Positions 1-6,451 of a stretch of DNA of 19,844 nucleotides are shown one piece after another. Position numbers and translations under genes: made by a program. The number at the start of each line of letters is the position of its first letter. The first letter of the stretch is position 1. Source of the stretch: SHZI01 sp964384525 (GTDB lineage Bacteria > Pseudomonadota > Gammaproteobacteria > Steroidobacterales > GCA-2729495). Below the pieces are notes generated by a model. The model did no database searches. It was not told the origin of the DNA and worked only from the letters and a program-made list of their open reading frames with translations. The stretch is taken from the NCBI GenBank assembly GCA_964384525.1, contig CAYLKO010000053.1, forward strand, positions 1-19,844. The letters run 5' to 3'.

Positions 1-87
1 ACCCAGATCTACACCCACCTGAACTTCCAGCATCTGGCCCAGGTGTATGACCAGGCACATCCACGAGCCCGGCTGAAAAAGAAGTAG
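1..87 (+). CDS. xerC: Tyrosine recombinase XerC, C-terminal end (5' part outside window)
   Basis: An open frame runs from the first base to a TAG at 85-87 and encodes 28 residues starting TQIYTHLNFQHLAQVYD. This matches the extreme C-terminus of XerC. The Tyr in TQIYTH (residue 4 here) is the catalytic nucleophile, and the tail HPRARLKKK is the usual basic end of the family. XerC works with XerD at the dif site to resolve chromosome dimers before cell division. The remainder of the protein lies to the left. In many gammaproteobacteria xerC is directly followed by hslV and hslU; here one small exported-protein gene is placed between them. Identification rests on a short but highly characteristic segment. 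Confidence 0.85.
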   Translation, partial: TQIYTHLNFQHLAQVYDQAHPRARLKKK

Positions 88-155
88 CCGCCATCGTCAA
101 CCGAACGCACGGCAAGGCGTTATTGTCAGGGTCACTCACTTCAATGGAGATTCCC

Positions 156-566
156 ATGCGCCTGCAGCAACTGTTGTTGGGTGGACTGGCCGCACTCACC
201 CTGGCTGGCGGCCCCCTTGTTGCCATGGCCGCTGACGCCCCGCCGGCCGGGCAATCCGGCAAAGCCTGGTGCAAGAACAATCCCGACCAGTGCAAACAGG
301 GCCGGGCGAAACGGGCGGAGTTCTGCAAGAACAACCCGGACAAGTGTGCGGCAGCGAAGCAGCGGCACGACGAACGGCGACAGTTCTGCAAGTCAAACCC
401 CGAGCAGTGCAAGGCGCAACGCGAACAGTTCAAGGCCAGGCGCGATGAAATGCGCGCCAAATGCGCCGCCGAGCCGGACAAGTGCGAGCAGATCAAGTCG
501 GACGCCCGCAAGGAGTTCCAGAACCAGCGCAAGCACATGGACAAGACCCGGCAACCCGCCGGATAG
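156..566 (+). CDS. Exported protein with four Cys-x6-Cys repeats, unknown function
   Basis: I chose the ATG at 156 because a GGAG at 146-149 lies 6 nt ahead of it and the protein then starts directly with a signal peptide (MRLQQLLLGGLAALTLAGG, likely cleaved after AMA-A). In-frame starts at 123 (TTG) and 144 are less likely. The 136-aa product has a mature part of about 110 residues, very hydrophilic and Lys/Arg/Gln-rich. It contains four Cys pairs of identical spacing: CKNNPDQC, CKNNPDKC, CKSNPEQC and CAAEPDKC, about 20 residues apart, with charged linkers predicted to be helical. The consensus C-K-x-N-P-[DE]-x-C suggests a disulfide-closed or metal-binding turn repeated along a helix. Export would place it in the periplasm. 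I do not recognise a named family. It stands alone between xerC and hslV. Confidence 0.8.
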   Translation: MRLQQLLLGGLAALTLAGGPLVAMAADAPPAGQSGKAWCKNNPDQCKQGRAKRAEFCKNNPDKCAAAKQRHDERRQFCKSNPEQCKAQREQFKARRDEMRAKCAAEPDKCEQIKSDARKEFQNQRKHMDKTRQPAG

Positions 567-652
567 GTCATCGGGAGAGGCAAGACGGTTTTCCGCAATG
601 CCATGCCGGTCGGATAAACTGTAGCGTCCAGTGTTTGATCCCGGCGGAGCCC

Positions 653-1183
653 ATGCAGCAATTCGACGGCACGACCATCGTCTCCGTGCGACGGAACGGC
701 TCGGTGGCAGTTGGCGGTGACGGCCAGGTCACGCTCGGCAACACGATCGTCAAGGCCAATGCACGCAAGGTGCGGCGGCTGGCCGACGGCAATGTGCTTG
801 CCGGTTTTGCCGGCGGCACCGCCGATGCCTTCACCCTGTTTGAATTGTTCGAGGGCAAACTCGAGCAATACGGCAATCTGAGCCGGGCAGCGATCGAACT
901 GGCCAAGGACTGGCGTACCGATCGCCGCCTGCGCCGGCTCGAAGCGCTGCTGTGCGTGGCCGATCGCGAACGCTCGCTGATCGTCTCCGGCAACGGCGAC
1001 GTCATCGAGCCCGAAGACAACCTGATGGCCATTGGTTCCGGCGGCCCCTTCGCCCAGGCTGCGGCCCGCGCCCTGCTGGACAATTCGGACCTGGGCGCGG
1101 AACAGATCGTCCGCAAGAGCCTGGAAATCGCCGGCGGGATCTGCATCTACACCAATCAGCACATCACCATCGAAGTACTCTGA
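653..1183 (+). CDS. hslV: ATP-dependent protease subunit HslV (ClpQ)
   Basis: This is the proteolytic subunit of the HslVU (ClpQY) protease, a dodecameric N-terminal threonine hydrolase that degrades proteins unfolded by HslU in the cytoplasm. The 176-aa frame starts at ATG 653, preceded by a GGAG at 645-648, and opens MQQFDG-TTIVSVRRNG. Family knowledge says the short propeptide is removed so that Thr7, the first T of TTIVSVRR, becomes the nucleophile. GDGQVTLGNT, ARKVRRL, GFAGGTADAF and the C-terminal GGICIYTNQH segment are all present. The length equals that of the E. coli protein apart from the extra propeptide residues. The TGA at 1181-1183 overlaps the ATG of hslU, so the two are translationally coupled. 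I see no clear sigma-32 promoter in the 86 bp upstream. Confidence 0.97.
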   Translation: MQQFDGTTIVSVRRNGSVAVGGDGQVTLGNTIVKANARKVRRLADGNVLAGFAGGTADAFTLFELFEGKLEQYGNLSRAAIELAKDWRTDRRLRRLEALLCVADRERSLIVSGNGDVIEPEDNLMAIGSGGPFAQAAARALLDNSDLGAEQIVRKSLEIAGGICIYTNQHITIEVL

Positions 1184-2511
1184 TGTCCCAGATGACACCC
1201 CGCGAGATCGTCCAGGAACTGGACAAATACATCATCGGGCAGGATCCGGCCAAGCGCGCCGTGGCCATCGCTTTGCGGAATCGCTGGCGGCGCATGCAGG
1301 TAGGCGAGCCCCTGCAAAACGAGATCACGCCAAAAAACATCCTGATGATCGGCCCGACCGGCGTCGGCAAGACGGAAATCGCCCGGCGGCTGGCGCGCCT
1401 GGCCCAGGCACCCTTCATCAAGGTTGAAGCCACCAAGTTCACCGAAGTCGGCTACGTCGGCCGGGAAGTCGACAGCATCATTCGCGACCTGATGGACGCC
1501 GCCGTGAAGCTCACGCGTGAACGCGAGATGGCCAAGGTCCGGCACCGGGCTGAAGACGCCGCTGAAGACCGGGTGCTCGATGCCCTACTGCCGCCCGCCG
1601 GTCCCGGCTTCACGCCGGACGCCGAGCCACGCGATTCCGACACCCGGCAGAAATTCCGCAAGATGCTCCGCGAAGGCCGCCTCGACGACAAGGAGATCGA
1701 AATCGAAGTGGCTGCCGTGCCCGTCGGCATCGAAATCATGGCGCCACCCGGCATGGAAGAAATGTCGAGCCAGCTTCAGGGGCTGTTCCAGAACCTCGGG
1801 GCCGGCCGGCGCAAGTCGCGCAAGCTCAAGGTGCGTGAAGCCTTCCGCCTGCTCACCGATGAAGAAGCCGGTCGGCTGGTCAACGAAGACGACCTGAAAG
1901 CGGCTGCCCTCGAAAACGTCGAGCAGAACGGCATCGTCTTCATCGACGAGCTGGACAAGGTGGCGCGACGGGGTGAAACGCAGGGCGTCGATGTCTCGCG
2001 CGAAGGCGTGCAGCGCGATCTGCTGCCGCTGGTCGAAGGCTGCACCGTCAACACCAAGTACGGCATGGTGAAGACCGATCACATCCTGTTCATCGGCTCC
2101 GGCGCCTTCCATTCGTCGAAGCCATCGGATCTCATCCCCGAACTCCAGGGCCGCTTTCCGATCCGCGTGGAACTCTCCGCCCTCTCCACCGAAGATTTCG
2201 CCCGGATCCTCACCGAACCCGATGCCTCACTCACGCGCCAGTATGTCGCCCTGCTCGCCACCGAAGGCGTCAAGCTGGAGTTCGCCGACTCCGGCGTGCG
2301 CCGGCTCGCCGAGATTGCCTTCCACGTGAACAGCGAGCAGGAAAACATCGGCGCCCGACGGCTGCATACCGTGCTGGAACGGCTGCTGGAATCCATTTCC
2401 TTCGAAGCCGCGGACAAGAGTGGCGTGGAGTTGGTGGTGGACGCCGCCTACGTCGAGGAGCATCTGGGCGGGTTGGTCAAGGATCAGGATCTGAGCAGGT
2501 ACATTCTTTAG
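1183..2511 (+). CDS. hslU: ATP-dependent protease ATPase subunit HslU (ClpY)
   Basis: This AAA+ unfoldase forms hexameric rings on HslV and feeds it substrates. The 442-aa product starts at the ATG that overlaps the hslV stop (ATGA at 1183-1186); a second ATG nine bases later is a possible alternative. Visible motifs are Walker A GPTGVGKT (residues 57-64), the pore loop GYVGRE (90-95), a charged variable I domain (about 110-235), Walker B IVFIDE (251-256), and the C-terminal LSRYIL tail that inserts into HslV pockets. The length matches the E. coli protein (443 aa). The frame is also open far upstream of 1183, inside hslV, but that part is antisense-like noise. It forms a two-gene operon with hslV. 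Confidence 0.97.
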   Translation: MSQMTPREIVQELDKYIIGQDPAKRAVAIALRNRWRRMQVGEPLQNEITPKNILMIGPTGVGKTEIARRLARLAQAPFIKVEATKFTEVGYVGREVDSIIRDLMDAAVKLTREREMAKVRHRAEDAAEDRVLDALLPPAGPGFTPDAEPRDSDTRQKFRKMLREGRLDDKEIEIEVAAVPVGIEIMAPPGMEEMSSQLQGLFQNLGAGRRKSRKLKVREAFRLLTDEEAGRLVNEDDLKAAALENVEQNGIVFIDELDKVARRGETQGVDVSREGVQRDLLPLVEGCTVNTKYGMVKTDHILFIGSGAFHSSKPSDLIPELQGRFPIRVELSALSTEDFARILTEPDASLTRQYVALLATEGVKLEFADSGVRRLAEIAFHVNSEQENIGARRLHTVLERLLESISFEAADKSGVELVVDAAYVEEHLGGLVKDQDLSRYIL

Positions 2512-2556
2512 GGCTGCTCGCGGGTGAAAGCCACGACTGCTCCCGTTCGGATGGAG

Positions 2557-2832
2557 TCATGCGCTTGGCCCCGAAACGAGTGGAAATGCCTTGGGGTCGC
2601 GGATGGACGCGACAGCCAGGTCGATATCCAGTTCAGGCCAGTAAAGGTGATCAGGAGACGGCCACTCGACCAGGCTGACCTGCCGGATGCTTGCGTCCCG
2701 GAACCAGGGAAAGTCAGAGAAGGGAACAAACAGCTCCTCATCGCCCAGAAAAAGCCAGAAGCCATGCGGGGAGATATTGGAAACTTCAACCCGGGAAGTG
2801 CTTCCGCCAAGCGGCTTGGATTTCACCGGCAT
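2557..2832 (-). CDS. DUF2442 domain protein
   Basis: This 91-aa protein matches what I know of the DUF2442 family: VSNISPHGFWLFLGDEE, then FVPFSDFPWFRDASI, then a PDHLYWPELDIDL segment and a closing SIRDPKAFPLVS. Family members are small (about 80-100 aa) and often paired with DUF4160 or other small proteins in toxin-antitoxin-like loci, but no partner is visible here. The ATG at 2832 begins MPVKSKP. No good Shine-Dalgarno sequence lies ahead of it, and an overlapping 11-codon ORF (ATG at 2849-2851) could act as a leader. It converges with hslU, with 45 bp between the two stops. Molecular function is unknown. Confidence 0.8.
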   Translation of the reverse strand: MPVKSKPLGGSTSRVEVSNISPHGFWLFLGDEELFVPFSDFPWFRDASIRQVSLVEWPSPDHLYWPELDIDLAVASIRDPKAFPLVSGPSA

Positions 2833-2944
2833 GCTTGGTCAAGGAGCTGCGAGTTCATGGTTCCACGCTATCCCTCCCCACACGGATCGTCAACAGCCCA
2901 ATCCCTGCAAATCGGCGGGATAGTCGCAAGGCCCAGGCGGCCTG

Positions 2945-3451
2945 CTATCGCTGCGCACCAAACGCTTCGTGATAGGCGACCACACCACGAGGTACTGCGG
3001 TACCAAATGAAAGCGCCTGGAAGAACTCCGGTGGCACGTTGGGGAGCACCAGCGCAGGCTCTGGCTTGAAGCCGAAACGCGAGTAATACGCCGGATCTCC
3101 AAGCACGACGCAGCCTGCAGCGTCATGGTCTTGAAGCACACGCAGGGCGGCGCGCATCAGGAGGCTGCCGATCCCCTGCTTCTGGACTTCAGGACTGACC
3201 GACAACGGACCCAGGCCGTACCACCCTTCCGTTCCATCAGAGATGGACACAGGCGACACCGCCACATGACCGACGATCTCTCCAGCCCGCTCGGCAACCA
3301 GCGAGACCGCTAGCGCACCAGCCAGGCGCAGCGCATCGACAATGAACTGCTCCGTGTGATCCGTGTGTGGCGCATGCAGGAATACAGCGGCCGTCAGTGC
3401 ATGAATAGCCGGGATGTCTGATGGGACTTCGGGGCGAACGGTGGGATTCAT
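2945..3451 (-). CDS. GNAT family N-acetyltransferase (YhbS-like)
   Basis: This 168-aa acetyl-CoA-dependent acetyltransferase starts at ATG 3451 (MNPTVRPEVPSDIPAIH), the usual GNAT opening. A GTG at 3472 in frame would add seven residues without family support. The acetyl-CoA-binding motif A is clear: LGPLSVSPEVQKQGIGSLLM, with the Q-K-Q-G-I-G loop at residues 90-95. It is followed by VVLGDPAYYSRFGFKP (116-130), typical of the YhbS/COG3153 branch, whose substrates are mostly unknown. It lies on the same strand as DUF2442 with a 112-bp gap, so co-transcription is possible but not shown. The substrate cannot be inferred. Confidence 0.88.
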   Translation of the reverse strand: MNPTVRPEVPSDIPAIHALTAAVFLHAPHTDHTEQFIVDALRLAGALAVSLVAERAGEIVGHVAVSPVSISDGTEGWYGLGPLSVSPEVQKQGIGSLLMRAALRVLQDHDAAGCVVLGDPAYYSRFGFKPEPALVLPNVPPEFFQALSFGTAVPRGVVAYHEAFGAQR

Positions 3452-3515
3452 GCCACCGCACGTTCCTGGCACGGGGCCACCTCAGCCCCCGCAGCTGTGC
3501 GACAGAAGGTTCTCC

Positions 3516-3962
3516 TCATGCCCGTGCATCAACAGCGATTGCCTGTCCCTGGTGCCTGTTCATGATCTCGATGGCAGCCTGCAATCTTTTCGCCAGGTCC
3601 TGATCGTTGCGTGACAGTGCACCTGCAATGCCCAGGCGGGCTTTCTCAATGTAGTTGATGCGTGTGGTATCCGTGGCCATGTCCACCGATTGGCCGGTGG
3701 CTACCGAGATCTTCAGTGTCATCCCCAGGAAAGGGGAGCTTTCGTCGAGCGACATCCTGCCACTGCGAATTTCTCCGTTCATCCAATCAAACATTTCCTG
3801 ACGGGTCATGCTGGTGAAATCAGCCTGCTTGACGACAGGCGTTTCGGCGGTCGCCGTCGTCATTGCGGAGGCAAACGATGTGGCGTCGGTTGCTGTTGTG
3901 GTGGTGGGCGTCTGGGCACGCTGGCTGACGTAAAGATGACTGGTGTCTGTGGTGATTTTCAT
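3516..3962 (-). CDS. Hypothetical protein, Thr/Ala-rich N-terminus and helical C-terminus
   Basis: I placed the start at ATG 3962 (MKITTDTSHLYVSQRAQ) because AGGGA lies 6 nt upstream. The frame is open further upstream to 4214, but that part is a metallopeptidase fragment and is not homologous. The 148-aa product has a low-complexity region TPTTTTATDATSFASAMTTATAET (about residues 18-41). It is followed by a more structured part with MTRQEMFDWMNGEIRSGRMS, a central LGMTLKISVATG, and a C-terminal helix pair ending NDQDLAKRLQAAIEIMNRHQ. It has no signal peptide or membrane segment. I do not recognise the family. A 43-bp perfect palindrome lies 64 bp upstream of its start. Confidence 0.65.
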   Translation of the reverse strand: MKITTDTSHLYVSQRAQTPTTTTATDATSFASAMTTATAETPVVKQADFTSMTRQEMFDWMNGEIRSGRMSLDESSPFLGMTLKISVATGQSVDMATDTTRINYIEKARLGIAGALSRNDQDLAKRLQAAIEIMNRHQGQAIAVDARA

Positions 3963-4026
3963 GACCATTCCCTTTCGTAGTTTGTGTAGAAGAATGCACC
4001 CGTGGTCGAAGGCAGCGGGGAGGTGG

Positions 4027-4069
4027 CATCCTTGCAAATCAGGAATGCCATTCCTGATTTGCAAGGATG
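4027..4069. repeat. Perfect 43-bp palindrome (21-nt arms, 1-nt centre)
   Basis: The arms 4027-4047 and 4049-4069 are exact reverse complements of each other around a single C at 4048. The left arm begins CATCCTTGCAAATC and ends AGGAATG. No mismatch occurs in 21 base pairs and the symmetry stops abruptly on both sides. No T-run follows on either strand, so it is not a standard intrinsic terminator. It lies between the truncated metallopeptidase fragment and the 148-aa gene, in the leader region of the latter. It could be a small palindromic mobile element, a protein-binding site or a bidirectional hairpin. I saw no second copy in the window. Confidence 0.9.
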
Positions 4070-4136
4070 TTGTCAGCTGCGATGGGTGGGCAGATCCAGG
4101 CGCCGGTGACACGGGCCTACCGTCTCCACGCATCCA

Positions 4137-4265
4137 CTCGCTGTGAGTGGACACGATCAAATGCAGCATCTCGTGACCGACGACATACCCCAGAAGATCC
4201 TTGGGCTTCTTCACGAGTCCGGTGTTCAGGCGGATGGTCCGCGCCCGGTGGTTGCAGCTCCCCCA
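4137..4265 (-). pseudogene. Internal fragment of YgjP/DUF45 family M48-like metallopeptidase
   Basis: Translation of the minus strand from 4265 gives WGSCNHRARTIRLNTG, then LVKKPKDLLGYVVGHEMLHLI, then VSTHSE. This is the core of YgjP-like (DUF45) metal-dependent hydrolases, including the WGSC motif, HEMLH as the HExxH zinc site, and the downstream third ligand region THSE. Full-length members are about 230 aa; here roughly the first 150 residues and everything after THSE are missing. An in-frame TGA (4266-4268) immediately precedes the W codon, and unrelated sequence follows. The fragment begins exactly where the DUF1016 gene ends, which suggests a deletion joined the two. It is not expected to be functional. 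Confidence 0.75.
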
Positions 4266-5298
4266 TCAACACCTTCCAGCTCCCGCTCGATCTGCTCGAT
4301 GCTCGGCAGGCTCCCCTGCAACTCGGCGGGCAGGGACTCCACCAACTTGTACTCGGCGATGCTCATCGGTTGCGATTTGTCGCCGAGGGCATATTCGGCA
4401 ACCACCTTGTTCCTGCTCTTGCACAGGAGCAGCCCGATGCTCGGCCCATCGCTTTCGGCCTTGATCTGGCGATCCACCGTAGTGAGATGAAGCTGAGCTG
4501 GCCCAGGTGTTCGGGCTGGAACTTGCCGGCTTTTAGTTCGATCACCACATAGCAGCGCAACTTGAGGTGGTAGAAAAGCAGGTCGATGTGGAAGTCGTCG
4601 TCACCCACTTCCAGCAACACCTGTCGTCCCACGAAGGCAAAGCCGGCACCCAGTTCCAGCAAAAACTCGGTGACGTGGTGCACCAGGGCCTGTTCGATGT
4701 CACGCTCCTGCGCGGTCTCACCCAGGCCGAGGAAATCGAAGCGATACGGGTCTTTCAGCGATTCGATGGCCAGATCGGACTGTGGCAATGGCAAGGTGGC
4801 TGGGAAATTTGTCACTGCCGAACCACTGCGCTCCAGCAGGCGGGCTTCGATCTGCATCACCAGCATATTGCGCGACCAGCCGTGCTCGATGGCCTTGGCA
4901 GCATACCAGCGGCGGGTTTCAGGGCTGGACAGCTTGTCCAGCAGGGCCAATTGGTGATACCAGGGCAATTGTGCAAGCACCTCTTGCACAAATCCCTCGT
5001 CTGGCCAGGCTTCGGCAAACGCCCGCATGTATTTGAGGTTGCGCGGTGACAACCCCTTCATGTCGGGAAAGGCGGTGCGCAGGTCGTGGGCCAGTCGGTC
5101 GATGACCTTCGCGCCCCAGCCCTGTTCCGCCTGCCGCGCCAGAATATCCCGGCCGATATGCCAGTTGAGCTGCACCAGCTCGCGATTGACGGCCAGTCTC
5201 GCCCGCTGTCGGGCACTGCCGATGCACTGCTTGAGTGCAGCCAGCCATTCCACATAACCCTCGGGCACGGGCAGTAGCGAGATGGGTGCATCGCTCAT
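4226..5298 (-). pseudogene. YhcG/DUF1016 family PDDEXK nuclease, frameshifted
   Basis: The frame from ATG 5298 opens MSDAPISLLPVPEGYVEW. It then carries the N-terminal DUF1016 part (VNRELVQLNWHIGRDI, GWGAKVIDRLAHDL, LSPRNLKYMRAFAEAWP, QLPWYHQLALLDKL) and the nuclease domain DFLGLGE, ERDIEQALVHHV, FVGRQ, DDFHIDLLFYH and VIELKAGKFQPEHLGQLSF. After that F the homologous sequence continues in another frame (LTTVDRQIKAESDGPSIGLLLCKSRNKVVAEYAL through GSLPSIEQIERELEG). The shift is explained by one missing base near 4487-4488. Such proteins are restriction-like nucleases often encoded next to type I hsd genes. The total reconstructed length, about 350-360 aa, is normal for the family. It could be a true pseudogene or a sequencing error. 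Confidence 0.88.
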
Positions 5299-5531
5299 AT
5301 CAGTCGTGTCCTGCGGTGGGATGGTGGGCGGAGCATCAGCTCGCTCGGCTGGTTGGGCCGCAAATTGACGGTGATGCGCCCTTCGAGATCTACGCCTGCA
5401 AGCAGTCCATGCAAGCCACTCCCCCGGCGACGGACAGTGGTCATCAGTTTTTGAAGACGACAGAGGCTGCTACAACCACGAGTAATGCGTAGTTGCTGAG
5501 CGCGCTGATCGTTGTCGCTGTGGCTCACCAT
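5295..5531 (-). CDS. Possible 78-aa ORF overlapping the DUF1016 start
   Basis: An open frame from ATG 5531 (MVSHSDNDQRAQQLRITRG) ends with a TGA at 5295-5297 that overlaps the ATG of the DUF1016 gene, the arrangement of coupled genes. The product is Arg-rich (VRRRGSGLHGLLAGVDLEGR, RPPSHRRTRLI) with no recognisable domain, signal or membrane segment. A GAGG lies too close to the start to be a good ribosome site. It may be the damaged end of a former upstream gene of the same defence locus, or simply a chance frame in GC-rich DNA. I list it mainly because of the stop-start overlap. Confidence 0.25.
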   Translation of the reverse strand: MVSHSDNDQRAQQLRITRGCSSLCRLQKLMTTVRRRGSGLHGLLAGVDLEGRITVNLRPNQPSELMLRPPSHRRTRLI

Positions 5532-5567
5532 CCTCGACGCCCAGGATACTGGCGAGATCGCCTGCGA

Positions 5568-5627
5568 ACCTAATGTCCGCGATCACCTGCATGCCGCAGA
5601 CCGTCAGTGCGCATCGCATTGTTGGGC
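5568..5627 (-). repeat. attC-like element downstream of the 109-aa gene
   Basis: Seven nucleotides after the stop of the 109-aa gene, the minus strand reads GCCCAACAATGCGAT, beginning with a perfect R'' box (RYYYAAC, at 5627-5621). About 45 nt later it reads ATCGCGGACATTAGGT, which can pair with it (GCGAT/ATCGC and AAT/ATT) and ends in a degenerate core (ATTAGGT in place of GTTRRRY). Length of about 60 bp and position right after a stop codon fit an integron attC site. The conserved G of the core is missing on the 3' side, so this copy is probably weak or dead. Confidence is limited by the imperfect pairing. Confidence 0.4.
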
Positions 5628-5634
5628 AGCCATC

Positions 5635-5964
5635 TCATAAATTCATGCAGCCCGCACGATCGAACGAGCAATGGATCATCTCGCTCCAAATCCCGCCAAT
5701 GAGCAGAGATACCAATAGACCAATCAGATACGCAACTGCAAACGTAGAGGTTGAAACCTCTCGATTACGAAACCCGACGATCGCAACTGCGGAGTACGAG
5801 ACAACCAATAGCATGGTTGGCACCAACAAGGGTGCGACAGTACCGATGCCGATCCTAAGCGACCAGAGGAGCCAAGTACCTGCACACGCCAGGCAAATGC
5901 CAACCGCCGCTGCCAGGATGACGGTCTTCAATATTCCGATTGCGTGGAATGCCGCCATGTGCAT
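5635..5964 (-). CDS. Small three-helix integral membrane protein (cassette-type ORF)
   Basis: The 109-aa product is mostly hydrophobic. It has segments AIGILKTVILAAAVGICLAC (about 8-27), TVAPLLVPTMLLVVSYSAVA (about 41-60) and FAVAYLIGLLVSLLIGGIW (about 75-93), and it ends WSEMIHCSFDRAGCMNL. Starts at 5964 and 5958 are both ATG; neither has a good ribosome-binding site. The first lies at the very edge of an attC-like element, as is common for genes in integron cassettes. The region is clearly less GC-rich than the flanking core genes. No family is recognised. The opposite strand also has an open frame, but it is hydrophilic and featureless, so I favour this strand. Confidence 0.55.
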   Translation of the reverse strand: MHMAAFHAIGILKTVILAAAVGICLACAGTWLLWSLRIGIGTVAPLLVPTMLLVVSYSAVAIVGFRNREVSTSTFAVAYLIGLLVSLLIGGIWSEMIHCSFDRAGCMNL

Positions 5965-6030
5965 AGAAACAGCCTGAGCTCAGCCGCCGGCAGCTCGCGT
6001 AGCGACACGGTGTTGACGCACTTGTTATGT
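5961..6030 (-). repeat. attC-like element downstream of the lipoprotein gene
   Basis: Ten nucleotides after the TGA of the 102-aa lipoprotein gene, the minus strand reads ACATAACAAGTGCGTCAACACC, an attC-style 5' end. About 45 nt further it reads GCCGGCGGCTGAGCTCAGGC followed by TGTTTCTATGCAC, an L'-like arm and a disturbed core. The L'-like CGGCTGAGC resembles CGGCTGAAC in the clearer element at 6375-6446. The two ends pair only partly, so recombination activity is doubtful. The element is placed exactly between two same-strand ORFs, as in a cassette array. Confidence 0.45.
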
Positions 6031-6040
6031 GCGTTCACTG

Positions 6041-6349
6041 TCAGTCTCTATCAACCTTGAAATTATTCAGTTTCAAGGAGTCGTGTTCGCCACTGAATGT
6101 AAAACTTGCACGAGCATATGGAAATTCACCGTATTCCCAAGTTGTACATGTCCATTGATCGGGCGGCCGACCACAAACAGCTGCACTAATATTTTTTGGC
6201 TCTCCAAACAGCACCAATATTTCTTCTGAGCCCATTCCTTGATGAACCTTCATTATATTTTCGGTCGAGAACTTCGACGATAAAGTGGAGCACGAGGTAA
6301 GCGATAGGATAGCTAGACCTAGGCATGCGGCAGTAGTGGCCATTCGCAT
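6041..6349 (-). CDS. Small BamE/SmpA-like lipoprotein in a cassette-like unit
   Basis: I placed the start at ATG 6349 because a strong GGAGGAG lies 5 nt upstream, and this leaves a signal peptide MRMATTAACLGLAILSLTSC with lipobox LTSC. The mature 80-odd residues include ENIMKVHQGMGSEEILVLFGEPKN and WTCTTWEYGEFPYA. This is the pattern of the short BamE/SmpA-like lipoprotein fold (helix with GMxxxEVLxLFGxP, then a strand with W-Y). The gene sits 25 nt after the core of one attC-like element and 10 nt before another, an almost textbook gene cassette. True BamE is larger in context and essential; this one is probably an accessory paralogue of unknown role. Confidence 0.75.
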   Translation of the reverse strand: MRMATTAACLGLAILSLTSCSTLSSKFSTENIMKVHQGMGSEEILVLFGEPKNISAAVCGRPPDQWTCTTWEYGEFPYARASFTFSGEHDSLKLNNFKVDRD

Positions 6350-6374
6350 ATTGACTCCTCCTTTGCTTGCTGAC

Positions 6375-6446
6375 ACATAACGTCAGCGTTCAGCCGGCGG
6401 CTGAACGCGCAGCGCGAGGACGGTCGGCTGGAACGCGTTGCTGGGC
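6375..6446 (-). repeat. attC site candidate with extrahelical base
   Basis: On the minus strand the element runs from GCCCAGCAAC (6446-6437) to the core GTTATGT (6381-6375). The inner arm GTTCCAGCCG (6434-6425) pairs with CGGCTGAAC (6396-6388), leaving one unpaired C in the 5' arm. This is the extrahelical base that orients integron attC sites, and its side agrees with the direction of the neighbouring genes. The element begins 5 nt after the stop of the 143-aa gene, and the next gene starts 25 nt beyond the core. One caveat: CGGCTGAACGC is also part of a local perfect palindrome (6386-6408), so an alternative hairpin is possible. Confidence 0.6.
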
Positions 6447-6451
6447 ATAAG

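Noticed and set aside
567..652. Possible heat-shock (sigma-32) promoter before hslV
   Set aside because: No CTTGAA/CCCCAT-type pair with correct spacing could be found; only a weak TAAACT-like box is visible.
2512..2556. Possible terminator between hslU and DUF2442
   Set aside because: No stable hairpin followed by a T-run on either strand in these 45 bp.
2524..3069. A 181-codon plus-strand frame across the DUF2442 and GNAT region
   Set aside because: The minus-strand DUF2442 and GNAT proteins are recognisable families and this frame is opposite both.
5573..5977. A 134-codon plus-strand frame opposite the 109-aa membrane protein
   Set aside because: It is hydrophilic and featureless, whereas the minus strand gives three clean membrane helices and fits the strand of all neighbours.
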